DNA of 64,000 nt from Pseudomonas alloputida (lineage in GTDB: Bacteria > Pseudomonadota > Gammaproteobacteria > Pseudomonadales > Pseudomonadaceae), in assembly GCF_021283545.2 (NCBI RefSeq), contig NZ_CP128540.1, forward strand, positions 6,112,501 to 6,176,500. The letters run 5' to 3'. Both the position numbers and the translations under genes were made by a program. Below the pieces are notes generated by a model. It made no database searches, was not told the origin of the DNA, and was given only the letters and a program-made list of their open reading frames with translations. Positions 49,363 to 57,721 of this stretch are shown here, piece after piece (the first letter of the stretch is position 1; each line of letters opens with the position of its first letter).

Positions 49363-49838
49363 ATGGAAATAGACAATATGACCACCACGTTAAATAGGCT
49401 GAAATTGCTAGCCCAGCTCAAGTATGACCCGATGAAGGCTTTAGCCCTTTGTGAGAAACTAATCGTGGCTTTTTTGACGATACTAGTATTTTTTATTTAT
49501 TAGAAATTTTCGGTCTTGTCCGCGATCTCTTATTTGGAGCCGCAGGCAGTGGGACTTTGGGTTTTTTAGCAGTGGCCATGAAGAAAATGTATTACGACAA
49601 TGCATTTCCAAAACTTGAATTGCCAGCCGAAATAGAACTTAGCTCGATAGAGAGCGGCCTGTTAAAAATGGGTTTTTGTAAAAATAAGAGCGGAGGATTC
49701 TCGAGAGAGGAAAATAAATTCAGCATGCTCCATCAATGCAAAAGTGAAATTATACATATTGAACCTGGCAAAGATACGATGCGTATAAGCGGGCCATACG
49801 AAGACCTGCAAAACATCTATAAGATATTTTGCAGTTAA
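49363..49838 (+). pseudogene. Frameshifted membrane protein, possible microcin immunity
   Basis: Frame one encodes MEIDNMTTTLNRLKLLAQLK through CEKL and then stops soon after. The second frame carries on as NRGFFDDTSIFYLLEIFGLV through the membrane helices to KIFCS at 49838. A missing base near 49460 (CTAAAT read as CTAAT) would join them into about 158 residues: a short helical N-terminus, hydrophobic helices (LLFGAAGSGTLGFLAVAM), and a polar C-terminus of about 80 residues. The position after the microcin-like gene suggests immunity; unproven. Confidence 0.5.
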
Positions 49839-50341
49839 GTGCCTCGGAGTGGCTCTACACAGAAAAGGGCCGAATTTTGATCATCAGACTTGAGCACGAG
49901 TGCCATAGCAGAAGCTAGCTTGCGACTGATGGGGCTGTGCTCCGGTACCGAAACGCATTAACCAGATGAGCGCGGTGTTCGGTGCGGCCAAGCCGTAATG
50001 AGCTCATTCGTTCGTCAACCTCCGGCGCTAACACGATGAAATGGCCGGGGCACAACGGCGTATATCATCAAGCAGATCACGTTCCAGATTTCCTTTCTCA
50101 ACCGCTACAGGTGTGCCGAACACCGCAAGCTCCGGCGCAAGGCAATTTGCCATAAAACTAAGCAATAGCTGGTACCTGCGTAAAATCTGTTGGTTCCATT
50201 TTTGCCGAAGCCCATGAAAACGCAGGGAAAACCCCTGCCCTGAAAAACCACGACGCACACTTGTTGCGCCGGCGTTGGCAGCACTGGCTATTCTTTGCCC
50301 AGCCGCAGGAAGCGGCATTTTCCAGCAACAACGGAGCGTTC
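49839..50341. other. Spacer before comM copy 2
   Basis: 503 bp without a supported gene. Its last 170 bp (about 50170-50341) are the repeated comM upstream region, shared with 45475-45643. The part before that has no similarity I can see to the left copy. Confidence 0.6.
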
Positions 50342-51205
50342 ATGTCCCTAGCCCTCGTCCACAGCCGCGCCCAGGTAGGCGTGCAGGCACCGGCGGTCAG
50401 CGTCGAAACCCACCTGGCCAACGGCCTGCCTCATCTCACCCTGGTCGGCCTGCCGGAAACCACGGTCAAGGAAAGCAAGGACCGGGTGCGCAGCGCCATC
50501 GTCAACTCCGGGCTGAAGTACCCACAGCGGCGCATTACCCAGAACCTCGCCCCCGCCGACCTGCCCAAGGATGGCGGCCGATATGACCTGGCCATCGCCC
50601 TGGGCATCCTCGCCGCCGACGGCCAGGTGCCGATTGCCACCCTGACCGATATGGAATGCCTGGGCGAACTGGCCCTGTCGGGGAAATTGCGCCCGGTGCA
50701 GGGCGTGCTACCTGCGGCACTGGCGGCACGCGAAGCAGGCCGGGCGCTGGTGGTACCACGGGAAAATGCCGAGGAAGCCAGCCTGGCCGGCGGGTTGGTG
50801 GTGTATGCGGTGGGCCACCTGCTGGAGTTGGTCGCCCACCTGAACGGCCAGGTGCCGCTACCGCCCTACGCCGCCAACGGTTTGATCCTGCAGCAACGGC
50901 CCTACCCGGACCTGAGCGAAGTGCAGGGGCAACTGGCAGCCAAGCGTGCCTTGCTGCTGGCTGCGGCCGGTGCGCACAACCTGCTGTTCACCGGGCCGCC
51001 CGGCACCGGCAAGACCTTGCTCGCCAGCCGCCTTCCCGGGCTGCTGCCACCGCTGGACGAGCACGAAGCGCTGGAAGTGGCGGCAATCCAGTCGGTCAGC
51101 GGGAAAGCGCCGCTGAACAGCTGGCCACAGCGACCCTTTCGCCACCCCCATCACTCTGCGTCCGGCCCGGCGCTGGTCGGTGGCAGTTGTAGGTTCTCGA
51201 AATAG
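50342..51205 (+). pseudogene. comM: comM 5' part, interrupted by transposon (copy 2)
   Basis: ComM is a hexameric AAA+ helicase for branch migration in natural transformation. 282 native codons (MSLALVHSRAQVGVQAPAVS... to ...SASGPALVGGS) are followed by five transposon-encoded codons (CRFSK) and a stop. The Lon-like N-terminal domain and Walker A (GPPGTGKT, near residue 220) remain. Walker B, the sensor motifs and the C-terminal domain (about 215 residues) are missing, presumably continuing beyond the right end of the window. The cut falls after the ALVGGS codons, in the conserved chelatase region used as attachment site by AbaR-type elements. Confidence 0.9.
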
Positions 51206-51231
51206 CTGCGAAAAAATCGAAATAAATGCGA
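51188..51231 (+). repeat. Transposon left end with transposase-binding repeats
   Basis: The end starts TGTAGGTTC. Two similar 15-mers, TCGAAATAGCTGCGA (51197) and TCGAAATAAATGCGA (51217), lie 20 bp apart, as TnsB-binding repeats do at Tn7-like ends. The relic end at 45776 has matching motifs. Confidence 0.7.
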
Positions 51232-51320
51232 CTCGCTCGCGAGCTGCTGAAATCTAGCCGGGATGGCCCAACCAGGACCTGGTACCTATACTTAAGTGGT
51301 CAGAGGTGCAGAACAGACGA

Positions 51321-51530
51321 ATGAAGCGGACTATCGAGGGCTTGGCCCTAGCGGGATGGCCTCTTTTAAGACAGGCTCTCGAAGCGGTCAGGGCTGTAAA
51401 CCAAGCGGAGAGTACGGGCGCTTCTCCCGAGGAAGTTCGGCGTCTAAAGCTCTTGGCCGACTCCCTTTACGAGGCAGCTACCGATTACCAATTGCTGCTA
51501 TCGGGTGATTTCAAGCCACCCATTCACTGA
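51321..51530 (+). CDS. Small cargo protein, paralogue 1
   Basis: A 69-residue helical protein (MKRTIEGLALAGWPLLRQAL). An alternative GTG start lies 5 codons upstream. The block STGASPEEVRRLKLLADSLYEAATDYQL is repeated with few changes in the next gene. Such proteins are recognisable in Pseudomonas but have no assigned function to my knowledge. Immediately follows the transposon left end. Confidence 0.6.
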   Translation: MKRTIEGLALAGWPLLRQALEAVRAVNQAESTGASPEEVRRLKLLADSLYEAATDYQLLLSGDFKPPIH

Positions 51531-51539
51531 GAGACCAAA

Positions 51540-51746
51540 ATGCCCAAGCAGCCAGCGGTGCTCTTTCCCGATCATCCAGCCTACACCGAGGCTGTTGACG
51601 CTATGCGCCGCTATCACGAAGCACAGAGTGCAGGGGCTTCGACTGAGGAAGTCGAGCGATTGCGATTACTGGCTGAGGACTTGTTTCAGGCCGTGACGGA
51701 TTATCAGCTTCGAGCTCTCGGTAGGCCAAGCGCAACCCTTCATTAA
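51540..51746 (+). CDS. Small cargo protein, paralogue 2
   Basis: A 68-residue protein (MPKQPAVLFPDHPAYTEAVD) sharing SAGASTEEVERLRLLAEDLF and VTDYQL with its neighbour, so the pair arose by tandem duplication. The gene begins 9 bp after the previous stop, so the pair is co-transcribed. No domain is recognised. Confidence 0.6.
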   Translation: MPKQPAVLFPDHPAYTEAVDAMRRYHEAQSAGASTEEVERLRLLAEDLFQAVTDYQLRALGRPSATLH

Positions 51747-51822
51747 GCATGTAGTACCCGAGCATGCTCACTGAACAGTCAGCGAGTAGTGATACCAATC
51801 CAACAGACGTCGGAGGTTGGTG

Positions 51823-52026
51823 ATGACCGAGCCCAAATTGTGCTTTCCGAAGCGAATGTTTGTGAAATGCTTGGATGCTGGGGATGGGTCCGGAGACATC
51901 ATAGTTGAGCTCCCTGACAACGTAATGGAAGCAATCGGCCTCAAGTCAGGTGACATGCTGAGTATTGAAAAGGCGGACGACGTTATCGTCCTTAAGCCGA
52001 CTCGAAACGCCCCATCAACTGAGTGA
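51823..52026 (+). CDS. AbrB/MazE-like small DNA-binding protein
   Basis: A 67-residue protein starting MTEPKLCFPKRMFVKCLDAG (ATG at 51823, GGAGG 6 nt upstream). The segment GDIIVELPDNVMEAIGLKSGDMLSIEKADDVIVLKP has the swapped-hairpin pattern (VxLP...xxLGLKxGD) of SpoVT-AbrB antitoxins. It could be an antitoxin or a small regulator. No toxin gene is directly downstream on this strand. Confidence 0.6.
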   Translation: MTEPKLCFPKRMFVKCLDAGDGSGDIIVELPDNVMEAIGLKSGDMLSIEKADDVIVLKPTRNAPSTE

Positions 52027-52242
52027 AATCGAACGAGTTTTGCCACCCGCCTACGGAAGGAGATGGCCCTAAGGGAAATTGCCTAGAAGAACCAGAGTCA
52101 CTTGGATCCATAGGTGTTCTTGATGAGGCTGGCAGCCTATCGATGCGTCGCTCAGCACATGTAATCCACAGCGCCGCCCCTATAGAACTTACCAAGCAAT
52201 AGGTGCTGCCACTGACTACACGGCAGCAGCACTTTGCAACAG

Positions 52243-52551
52243 TTATTTTTTAACGTATTCGTAGTCAAAGTTCTTTTTGATAAATGCACGCTCAATAGGC
52301 GTGTTGTTGCCAATCTGCGCAACATAATCAAGGCGAGTCGGTTTAAACTCCGTAACAGAGTCTTTCATCATCGCCGTGATTTCGCGCTCAACCTTGTCAG
52401 TATCCAAAGTGGTATAGCCGAAGGTCTTGACCCAAACAGTGTCTACATCACCCAGCTTGACCCACCCCTTGTACTCCAACTGGGCATAGAAATCATCCCG
52501 ATTGGATTTTGCATCAGAGTAGTCCAAAGAAAGCATAACATGCAGCGTCAT
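52243..52551 (-). CDS. Unknown small protein, VapD/Cas2-like in outline
   Basis: A 102-residue protein (MTLHVMLSLDYSDAKSNRDD). The first strand followed by a helix and a second strand (WVKLGDVDTVWVKTF) could form a ferredoxin-like fold as in Cas2/VapD RNases, but the assignment is weak. It is isolated between an AbrB-like gene and a noncoding stretch. Confidence 0.55.
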   Translation of the reverse strand: MTLHVMLSLDYSDAKSNRDDFYAQLEYKGWVKLGDVDTVWVKTFGYTTLDTDKVEREITAMMKDSVTEFKPTRLDYVAQIGNNTPIERAFIKKNFDYEYVKK

Positions 52552-52949
52552 AGCAATTTCCTAAATGAGGTTGTGAGGTAGCAGGCAAAGACAATGGTGC
52601 GTCGGGCACCCCTGCTGCTTTTTATTACTGACAGAACCCTACAAAAGCGTCAAGCAGTTGGTGTAAGTCCATCAAAAGCTATAATCATCGGTAATGATAT
52701 ATACCCACCCAAGCATAAGACTAAAGTCTAATATTGCAGGTTTTGAATTTACCGCAAGGCCACACAATTGTTACATTTCGTTAAAGATAACATGAAGCCT
52801 TTACTGCTGATTTGGAGGCGAATGCCAACTAACCCTGCATAAGAATCAGCACCGCTTTAGCGGCTAAAATTACAGCCCCAACCGCAGGAAATCTTGTCCT
52901 TCCAGGACATTTTTTAGGACGGGCAAAGAGATGCAATCAGGAGCCATCC
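52552..52949. other. Spacer with no gene seen
   Basis: 398 bp, AT-rich. It contains a purine/pyrimidine-mixed stretch and a short CTTCCAGGACATTTTTT run, and no ORF that I would support. Likely promoter region for the GIY-YIG gene and for the divergent small gene. Confidence 0.5.
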
Positions 52950-53666
52950 ATGCAGCGCGAAGCAATCGAGCAGGCATTAGCACTGAAGAGCTCAATGCAA
53001 GCAGCAATTGACACAGGAGAGATCGAAAACCGCCAGCAATTGATGGAATTAGCCGCTAGCCACAACTTAGCCGTGACCAGAAACGGTATTGACTATGCTG
53101 GATTCATGTGCGCAAGCGGGAAGCGATTTAGGGTTCACTTCAACTTCAACGATCGCCCAGTGAAGGAGAAAAGAGTTAAGGGTGAACGTAAACGAAAAAT
53201 CACTACTGGCTTCTGGATCTATGCCCTAATCGCGCAAAGCAAAAGTGGCCAGCGCAAGGCTTGCTACGTAGGCCAAGCGGCCGATCTACGCAAACGTTTT
53301 AGAGAACATCTCCATCGACAGCGAGAAGGACATGGGTCCTACGCCTTATTCAGGTGGGCAGCTCAGGAGCAAGTCGATATTCAGGCAGTAGTACTTACCT
53401 GGGCACCAGGAACACAGAGTAACGCAACCCACTTTGAGGGCTACTGGCTGCAGCGGGCAGAGAATGCCGGTTTCGAAACTCCCGACGCACACAAGTGGGG
53501 TAAGTTGCCGCGACCTGATAGCTTGCCAGACCAGCCCCTCCTCTGGCCAACCACAGAGGTACAAAAAAGCGCGATATCTCTGATCGAGGTCGTGATGCAA
53601 AAGCTCACTCCTCAGGTTCTCTGCTTTAAAGATGAGCTAAATACAACGTCCTTTGCAAGTCAGTAA
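52950..53666 (+). CDS. Stand-alone GIY-YIG nuclease-domain protein
   Basis: A 238-residue protein. The GIY-YIG domain begins near residue 88: WIYALIAQSK (GIY strand), then RKACYVGQAADLRKRFREHL (YVGQ, with the R and following catalytic arginine). Downstream residues with HFEGYWLQ supply the catalytic glutamate. The first 85 residues are a short accessory domain. The start at 52950 has CAGGAG upstream. Mobile-element-borne GIY-YIG proteins may act as homing-type or antiphage nucleases; function is unknown. Confidence 0.7.
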   Translation: MQREAIEQALALKSSMQAAIDTGEIENRQQLMELAASHNLAVTRNGIDYAGFMCASGKRFRVHFNFNDRPVKEKRVKGERKRKITTGFWIYALIAQSKSGQRKACYVGQAADLRKRFREHLHRQREGHGSYALFRWAAQEQVDIQAVVLTWAPGTQSNATHFEGYWLQRAENAGFETPDAHKWGKLPRPDSLPDQPLLWPTTEVQKSAISLIEVVMQKLTPQVLCFKDELNTTSFASQ

Positions 53667-53674
53667 CCTGAAGC

Positions 53675-54076
53675 TTAGGCTTCACCCAACCACTTCATCT
53701 GGTCAATGCGCTTATAGGCCTCGTAAAGCGAGATGAGATCTCCCTGAGCCATGATATCCAGCGGAGAACGACCATCAAAAAACGGGTTGTCGTTCTTCAA
53801 CACAGGGAAACTACTGACATTGGCCGGATTAGTGAAGACCGTGCGCAAAGAGGCATGAATGTTCAGCACCAAGCTGACCCGCTGCTGTTGATCAAGATCG
53901 AGCCGTCGACCTGAGACCTGGTCCCGGGACGCGCTGTAGTAAGTAGCCGGGGATACCCTAAGGATTCGGCAAGCCTGCTGAACTGTAGCCTGCCATCCAC
54001 GGAGAATGCGCACCGCAACCCTCAAAGCCACAGCGGCTTGCTGCCTGGACATCACAGCATGATTTGACGTTTCCAT
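53675..54076 (-). CDS. MbcA/ParS/Xre-type antitoxin (no partner toxin seen)
   Basis: A 133-residue protein from the ATG at 54076. A helix-turn-helix-like region (QQACRILRVSPATYYSASRD) precedes a C-terminal toxin-binding domain with the pattern NPFFDGRSPLDIMAQGDLIS (F-x-G-x-x-P-L-D). Antitoxins of this type normally neutralise RES-domain NAD-degrading toxins, encoded downstream. Here the downstream gene is a convergent GIY-YIG protein, so the toxin is missing or unrecognised. Confidence 0.7.
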   Translation of the reverse strand: METSNHAVMSRQQAAVALRVAVRILRGWQATVQQACRILRVSPATYYSASRDQVSGRRLDLDQQQRVSLVLNIHASLRTVFTNPANVSSFPVLKNDNPFFDGRSPLDIMAQGDLISLYEAYKRIDQMKWLGEA

Positions 54077-54182
54077 GGCGAACCTCGGCATCTATCTGAG
54101 CGCTAGGATACACCTCTTTGACGAGTACAGGCTGCACCTGCCTTTAGGCTCAGGCTCCCATTGGTTTGGGGCGAATGCCTTG

Positions 54183-54797
54183 CTAAACGGCTTTTTGGGG
54201 CACAAACGTCGTCTTACGAGATAGCTGAAGCTGAGCCCAATGCCGGATGCTCTGCTCAGCTTTCGGAAGGGCTTCCAGCCTCCCAAAGTACTTTGTGCCA
54301 ACAATATCCGCGTGAGCGATCATTCGATCCGCATCTACCGACGTGTCGTAAAGGCGAAAAGCTGGCGTGTTGCACTTACGGAAGAGAATGCCTCTGACAT
54401 CCTGAGCGCTCATCGTTACGGCACCCAGAGAATAAATCTCAGGATTCTTAGTACTTTTGCGTACATCGATGGTGTTACAAAAATTCAGCACACCACCTAT
54501 GCCTTCTTTCGCGAGTTCGAGGCGAGTCACCGATAGGCCTTGAGTAAAGGCCCTATCAAACACCTTGTGAGTCACCGAACCGTTTATCGCTGAGTGGTAA
54601 GGATGACTCGCGCATGCAGCCACCTGCTCAGAATTCTGAACAGGACGGGGCGAGAAAGCACTCACCGATAGTGTTGGGCAGGAGCAGTTATGGCTGCACA
54701 CCAATAGCGCACTGACACGTTCCGCGAACTTATCAACGCTACCTGCGCCGCGCTCAAATGTTTTTCGGCAGTCGCCACAAATTTTTGTACTAGTCAT
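54183..54797 (-). CDS. Cargo operon gene C: zinc-motif protein, unknown
   Basis: A 204-residue protein starting MTSTKICGDCRKTFERGAGS at 54797. CxxC at the N-terminus and CSHNCSC further on suggest a metal knuckle. The remainder is alpha/beta (HKVFDRAFTQGLSVTRLELA, IVGTKYFGRLEALPKAEQSI). It overlaps gene B by 8 bp, so translation is coupled. No family recognised. Third gene of the 56.4-54.2 kb operon. Confidence 0.6.
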   Translation of the reverse strand: MTSTKICGDCRKTFERGAGSVDKFAERVSALLVCSHNCSCPTLSVSAFSPRPVQNSEQVAACASHPYHSAINGSVTHKVFDRAFTQGLSVTRLELAKEGIGGVLNFCNTIDVRKSTKNPEIYSLGAVTMSAQDVRGILFRKCNTPAFRLYDTSVDADRMIAHADIVGTKYFGRLEALPKAEQSIRHWAQLQLSRKTTFVPQKAV

Positions 54798-55527
54798 CCG
54801 TGAAGTACATACCAAGATACTTAGCCAAAGAATCATCCAGCCGCTCAGAAGGGCTGACACCATCACAAATAAATTCATCACCCCTGGAGATGAAGAAAGA
54901 GTAACCAGCGTTGCCGTCAAAATCTGCCGAGATATAGAAAACATCATCGGTCCAGACGATAGCAACCGAGCCATCTCCGCCCATCGTCACACTTGGTACT
55001 TGAATTAATCTACGCTGAACCACTTTGAGGAAGGTCGCGACCTCTCTAGCAGCCTGGGGAGAGGCAGGCAAGCCTCCATAGCCATCCCAGTTAACTTGTT
55101 CTTCAACGAACACTTTAAGCCTATCTACTGCATAGCTGTAGTCTGGCAGAAATTGAGTTAAGGGTTTAGCTGCAAAGATTTGTGCATCGCCATGCTCGCT
55201 AAAAGCGGCAGTGAGTGACCGAGACTCAACCCGCTCAGAAGTCAACTGCTTGATATACAAGTTCATGTGATATGCCTGCCGGAGAAGTTCGACAGGTACC
55301 TGGCGCGAATGAAGCATGCGCCTCAAAGCTTCTTGCAGCATCAACATTTCAGAGCCAGATGCGCGTAATCTTTCAAGTTCAGAAAGCGCAAACAGGCTAG
55401 CAGCAGCTAAAGCAGAAACATAGCTAGTAGCATCTTCGCGAGCGCGGGATGGCTGAGAATGAAACGCACGAGGGTTTGGGTAAGAATCCACACCAAACTT
55501 CATAACAGTTGAAACAGCTGCGCTCAT
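54790..55527 (-). CDS. Cargo operon gene B: unknown WDGYG protein
   Basis: A 245-residue protein starting MSAAVSTVMKFGVDSYPNPR. An N-terminal helical part (SYVSALAAASLFALSELERL) precedes a region with NWDGYGGLPASPQAAREVAT and DGSVAIVWTDDVFYISADFD. The motif W-D/N-G-Y/F-G is common in mobile-element hypothetical proteins. No catalytic motif is seen. It overlaps gene A by 4 bp and gene C by 8 bp. Confidence 0.6.
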   Translation of the reverse strand: MSAAVSTVMKFGVDSYPNPRAFHSQPSRAREDATSYVSALAAASLFALSELERLRASGSEMLMLQEALRRMLHSRQVPVELLRQAYHMNLYIKQLTSERVESRSLTAAFSEHGDAQIFAAKPLTQFLPDYSYAVDRLKVFVEEQVNWDGYGGLPASPQAAREVATFLKVVQRRLIQVPSVTMGGDGSVAIVWTDDVFYISADFDGNAGYSFFISRGDEFICDGVSPSERLDDSLAKYLGMYFTDD

Positions 55528-56414
55528 TTAGTCACCTCCCTTTCAGGAAAAAGCTCTAACGAACGAACAATATTTTCATTGAGCACCGAAGCCAACAGAT
55601 CCTTATTCACTTCATGAAGATGGTCAAAATGCCCAAACAAATCAACAAGGGATGTGGTGCCGGCAGGTTGTTCGCCGAGATCAAACTGATGCATCGTGCG
55701 AACAAAGAGATTAGTTTCATCTCCTTCTCGCGCCTTGGATACATGCAAGTTGACTAACAACTGACTGACTTCAGACGCTGAATGCTCATCAAAATAACCT
55801 TCATCAAGGTGCCAGAGACCTTCTGAATTGAAGACTCGGCGTGGCAATGAGGTACACTCAACATTCAACAGATCAGTAAGATTTCCATCAAATTGCTTTA
55901 AGCCGAATACATTCGAAACCCTGAAGTCTATTGAGGAAATTGAGACTTGCTTTGAAACAGCCTCATAAAAGACGTTAAACACATCAAAGGCTAACGCTCG
56001 TGTTTTTTCCCAACCGGGATATCGTGAGTTGATAGCGAAACCAAGGCCCGAATCGTTTACAACCATTTCGACTAACTTTTCGTCGATAGCGCCTTCATGG
56101 TCATCGTTGTCATCGAAAAGGATGGCAAAAAGCTCTGCACTCTCATCTTCAGATGCATCTTTCACAACACCCGCGACTGTAGCTCGGACTCCCGAAGTAC
56201 TTATCTCAATCTTTCGGGGGAGCACCTCAGCGATACGATCGCCCAAGGTCGATAGCTGCGCCATGGTTGCGGCGTCGAGTGGCTTATCCCAATCCAACCC
56301 GAGACTCAAACGCTCAACTGCATGGATCAGCCCATGCGGGAGATGGCGGATTTCGGCGTTCGGCTTATTTTGGAACATTAGGTTGTTTGATCCATGGTTA
56401 GTGAGTCCATTCAC
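55524..56414 (-). CDS. Cargo operon gene A: unknown, possibly TIGR04255-like
   Basis: About 296 residues from a GTG at 56414 (AAGGGG 5 nt upstream); an ATG at 56378 is also possible. The protein is alpha/beta, with FGLKQFDGNLTDLLNVECTS and a C-terminal helical part (NKDLLASVLNENIVRSLELF). The outline is similar to the sporadic family TIGR04255, but I am not confident. It heads the three-gene operon, whose genes overlap end to start, so the products probably work together. Confidence 0.55.
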   Translation of the reverse strand: MNGLTNHGSNNLMFQNKPNAEIRHLPHGLIHAVERLSLGLDWDKPLDAATMAQLSTLGDRIAEVLPRKIEISTSGVRATVAGVVKDASEDESAELFAILFDDNDDHEGAIDEKLVEMVVNDSGLGFAINSRYPGWEKTRALAFDVFNVFYEAVSKQVSISSIDFRVSNVFGLKQFDGNLTDLLNVECTSLPRRVFNSEGLWHLDEGYFDEHSASEVSQLLVNLHVSKAREGDETNLFVRTMHQFDLGEQPAGTTSLVDLFGHFDHLHEVNKDLLASVLNENIVRSLELFPEREVTK

Positions 56415-56475
56415 ATAGCCCCTTGTAGTGAGGGGAGCACATGACCGACTCGTTCGAGGTTTCCCTATGACGACG

Positions 56476-56500
56476 AGCATGCGGTTTTGGTTCGCATGCT
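56476..56500. promoter_or_regulatory. Inverted repeat upstream of gene A
   Basis: A perfect 8-bp inverted repeat AGCATGCG ... CGCATGCT around a 9-base centre, about 62-86 bp upstream of the gene A GTG. A second stem GGAGG.AGTAACCCC.CTCC follows at about 56503-56522. May be an operator or leader structure. Confidence 0.4.
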
Positions 56501-56723
56501 TTAGGAGGAGTAACCCCCTCCAGGTCACCTCCTAGCGCGACTGAAATCGAGCTGGGAGTAGGAGCCTCACATTTACGTGCACTAATTGTGTGCTCGTAGT
56601 GGCAAATGGCCATATGCACAATCAAATTGCCGCTAGCTTACGATTTCGATGAGCCTACTGTCCATAGATGACCTCGCCCCCCATGTGCTTGAGGTGAGGT
56701 ATAGCAGCGATGTGAACCTCGTG

Positions 56724-56750
56724 TGTTGGCGCTGATGGAAAATTGACCCA
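56724..56750. repeat. IS21 left inverted repeat
   Basis: Terminal TGTTGGCGCTG followed by ATGGAAAATTGACCCA; pairs with the right end at 59302-59328 with about five mismatches. Confidence 0.85.
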
Positions 56751-56917
56751 CCCTGCCGATTGAAATTTGACCCAGGGCGGATTGCTGATTTTGTTACCAG
56801 CAACTGTGGATAAGTCTACCAGCGCAGCTGCTGTTGCCCCCACTCCTTCGCTAGCCCAGTTCAGTTGTTTAAGACCTGCCACACGCAGCCATGTAGCAGG
56901 CCGTCGTCGCCATGAAA

Positions 56918-57721
56918 TCAGAACGGCTCATCGTCCTCCGGTTCCTGGCCGCCCTTACGCTTTCGCTCCCGTGATTTGATCTTGGCCTGGGCCGCCAAGC
57001 TACTGTGTTGCAGGCGATAGGACTCGTTACCGGTTTCGACGATGTGGCAGTGGTGGGTCAGCCGATCCAGCAGGGCGGTGGTCATCTTGGCGTCGCCGAA
57101 CACGCTCGACCATTCGGCGAAGCTCAGGTTGGTGGTGATCACCACGCTGGTGTGTTCGTACAGCTTGGATAGCAGGTGAAACAGCAACGCACCGCCGGCC
57201 TGGCTGAAGGGCAGATAACCCAGTTCGTCGAGGATGACCAGATCCATGCGCAGCAGAGCTTGGGCGATCCGCCCGGCTTTGCCGTCGTGCTTTTCGCGCT
57301 CCAGCAGATTGACCAGATCGACCGTGGAGTAGAAGCGCACGCGCTTGCCGTGCCGGGTGATGCCGGACACGGCCAGCGCAGTGGCCAGGTGGGTTTTACC
57401 GGTGCCAGGCCCACCGATCAGCACCACGTTCTGCGCGGTGTCGGTAAAGGCCAGACTGGCCAGTTCGCTGATCAAACGAGCGTCTGCGCTGGAGGCGCTG
57501 AAGTCGAAGCCGGCCAGGTCGCGGTGCATCGGCAGCTTGGCCATGTTCATCTGGTGGCTCACCGAGCGCATGGCGCGATCTGTGTGCTCTTGTTCCAGCA
57601 GGTGTTCGAGCAGCCACTTGGACGAGGCTGTGTTCGACTCACCCTGCGCAGTCAACTCCGCCCAGGCCGTGGCCATGCCGTGCAGGCGCAGCTCCTTGAG
57701 TTCCGCCATCAAATCACGCAT
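56918..57721 (-). CDS. istB: IS21 helper ATPase
   Basis: A 267-residue DnaC-like AAA+ ATPase starting [20 protein letters not shown]. Walker A is [11 protein letters not shown], and [14 protein letters not shown] is Walker B. The ATG at 57721 lies 8 bp inside the istA stop, so they are coupled. IstB directs IstA to target DNA. Standard size for the family. Confidence 0.94.
   Translation of the reverse strand: MRDLMAELKELRLHGMATAWAELTAQGESNTASSKWLLEHLLEQEHTDRAMRSVSHQMNMAKLPMHRDLAGFDFSASSADARLISELASLAFTDTAQNVVLIGGPGTGKTHLATALAVSGITRHGKRVRFYSTVDLVNLLEREKHDGKAGRIAQALLRMDLVILDELGYLPFSQAGGALLFHLLSKLYEHTSVVITTNLSFAEWSSVFGDAKMTTALLDRLTHHCHIVETGNESYRLQHSSLAAQAKIKSRERKRKGGQEPEDDEPF

Noticed and set aside
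45785..51187. A complete T6SS cluster around hcp
   Set aside because: No TssB/C, ClpV, VgrG or membrane complex genes are present; only hcp and its cargo.
56398..56625. A 75-codon minus frame (SSISVALGGDLEGVTPPKAC and so on) upstream of gene A
   Set aside because: It overlaps the hairpins and the start of gene A in another frame; no start signal and no recognised motif.
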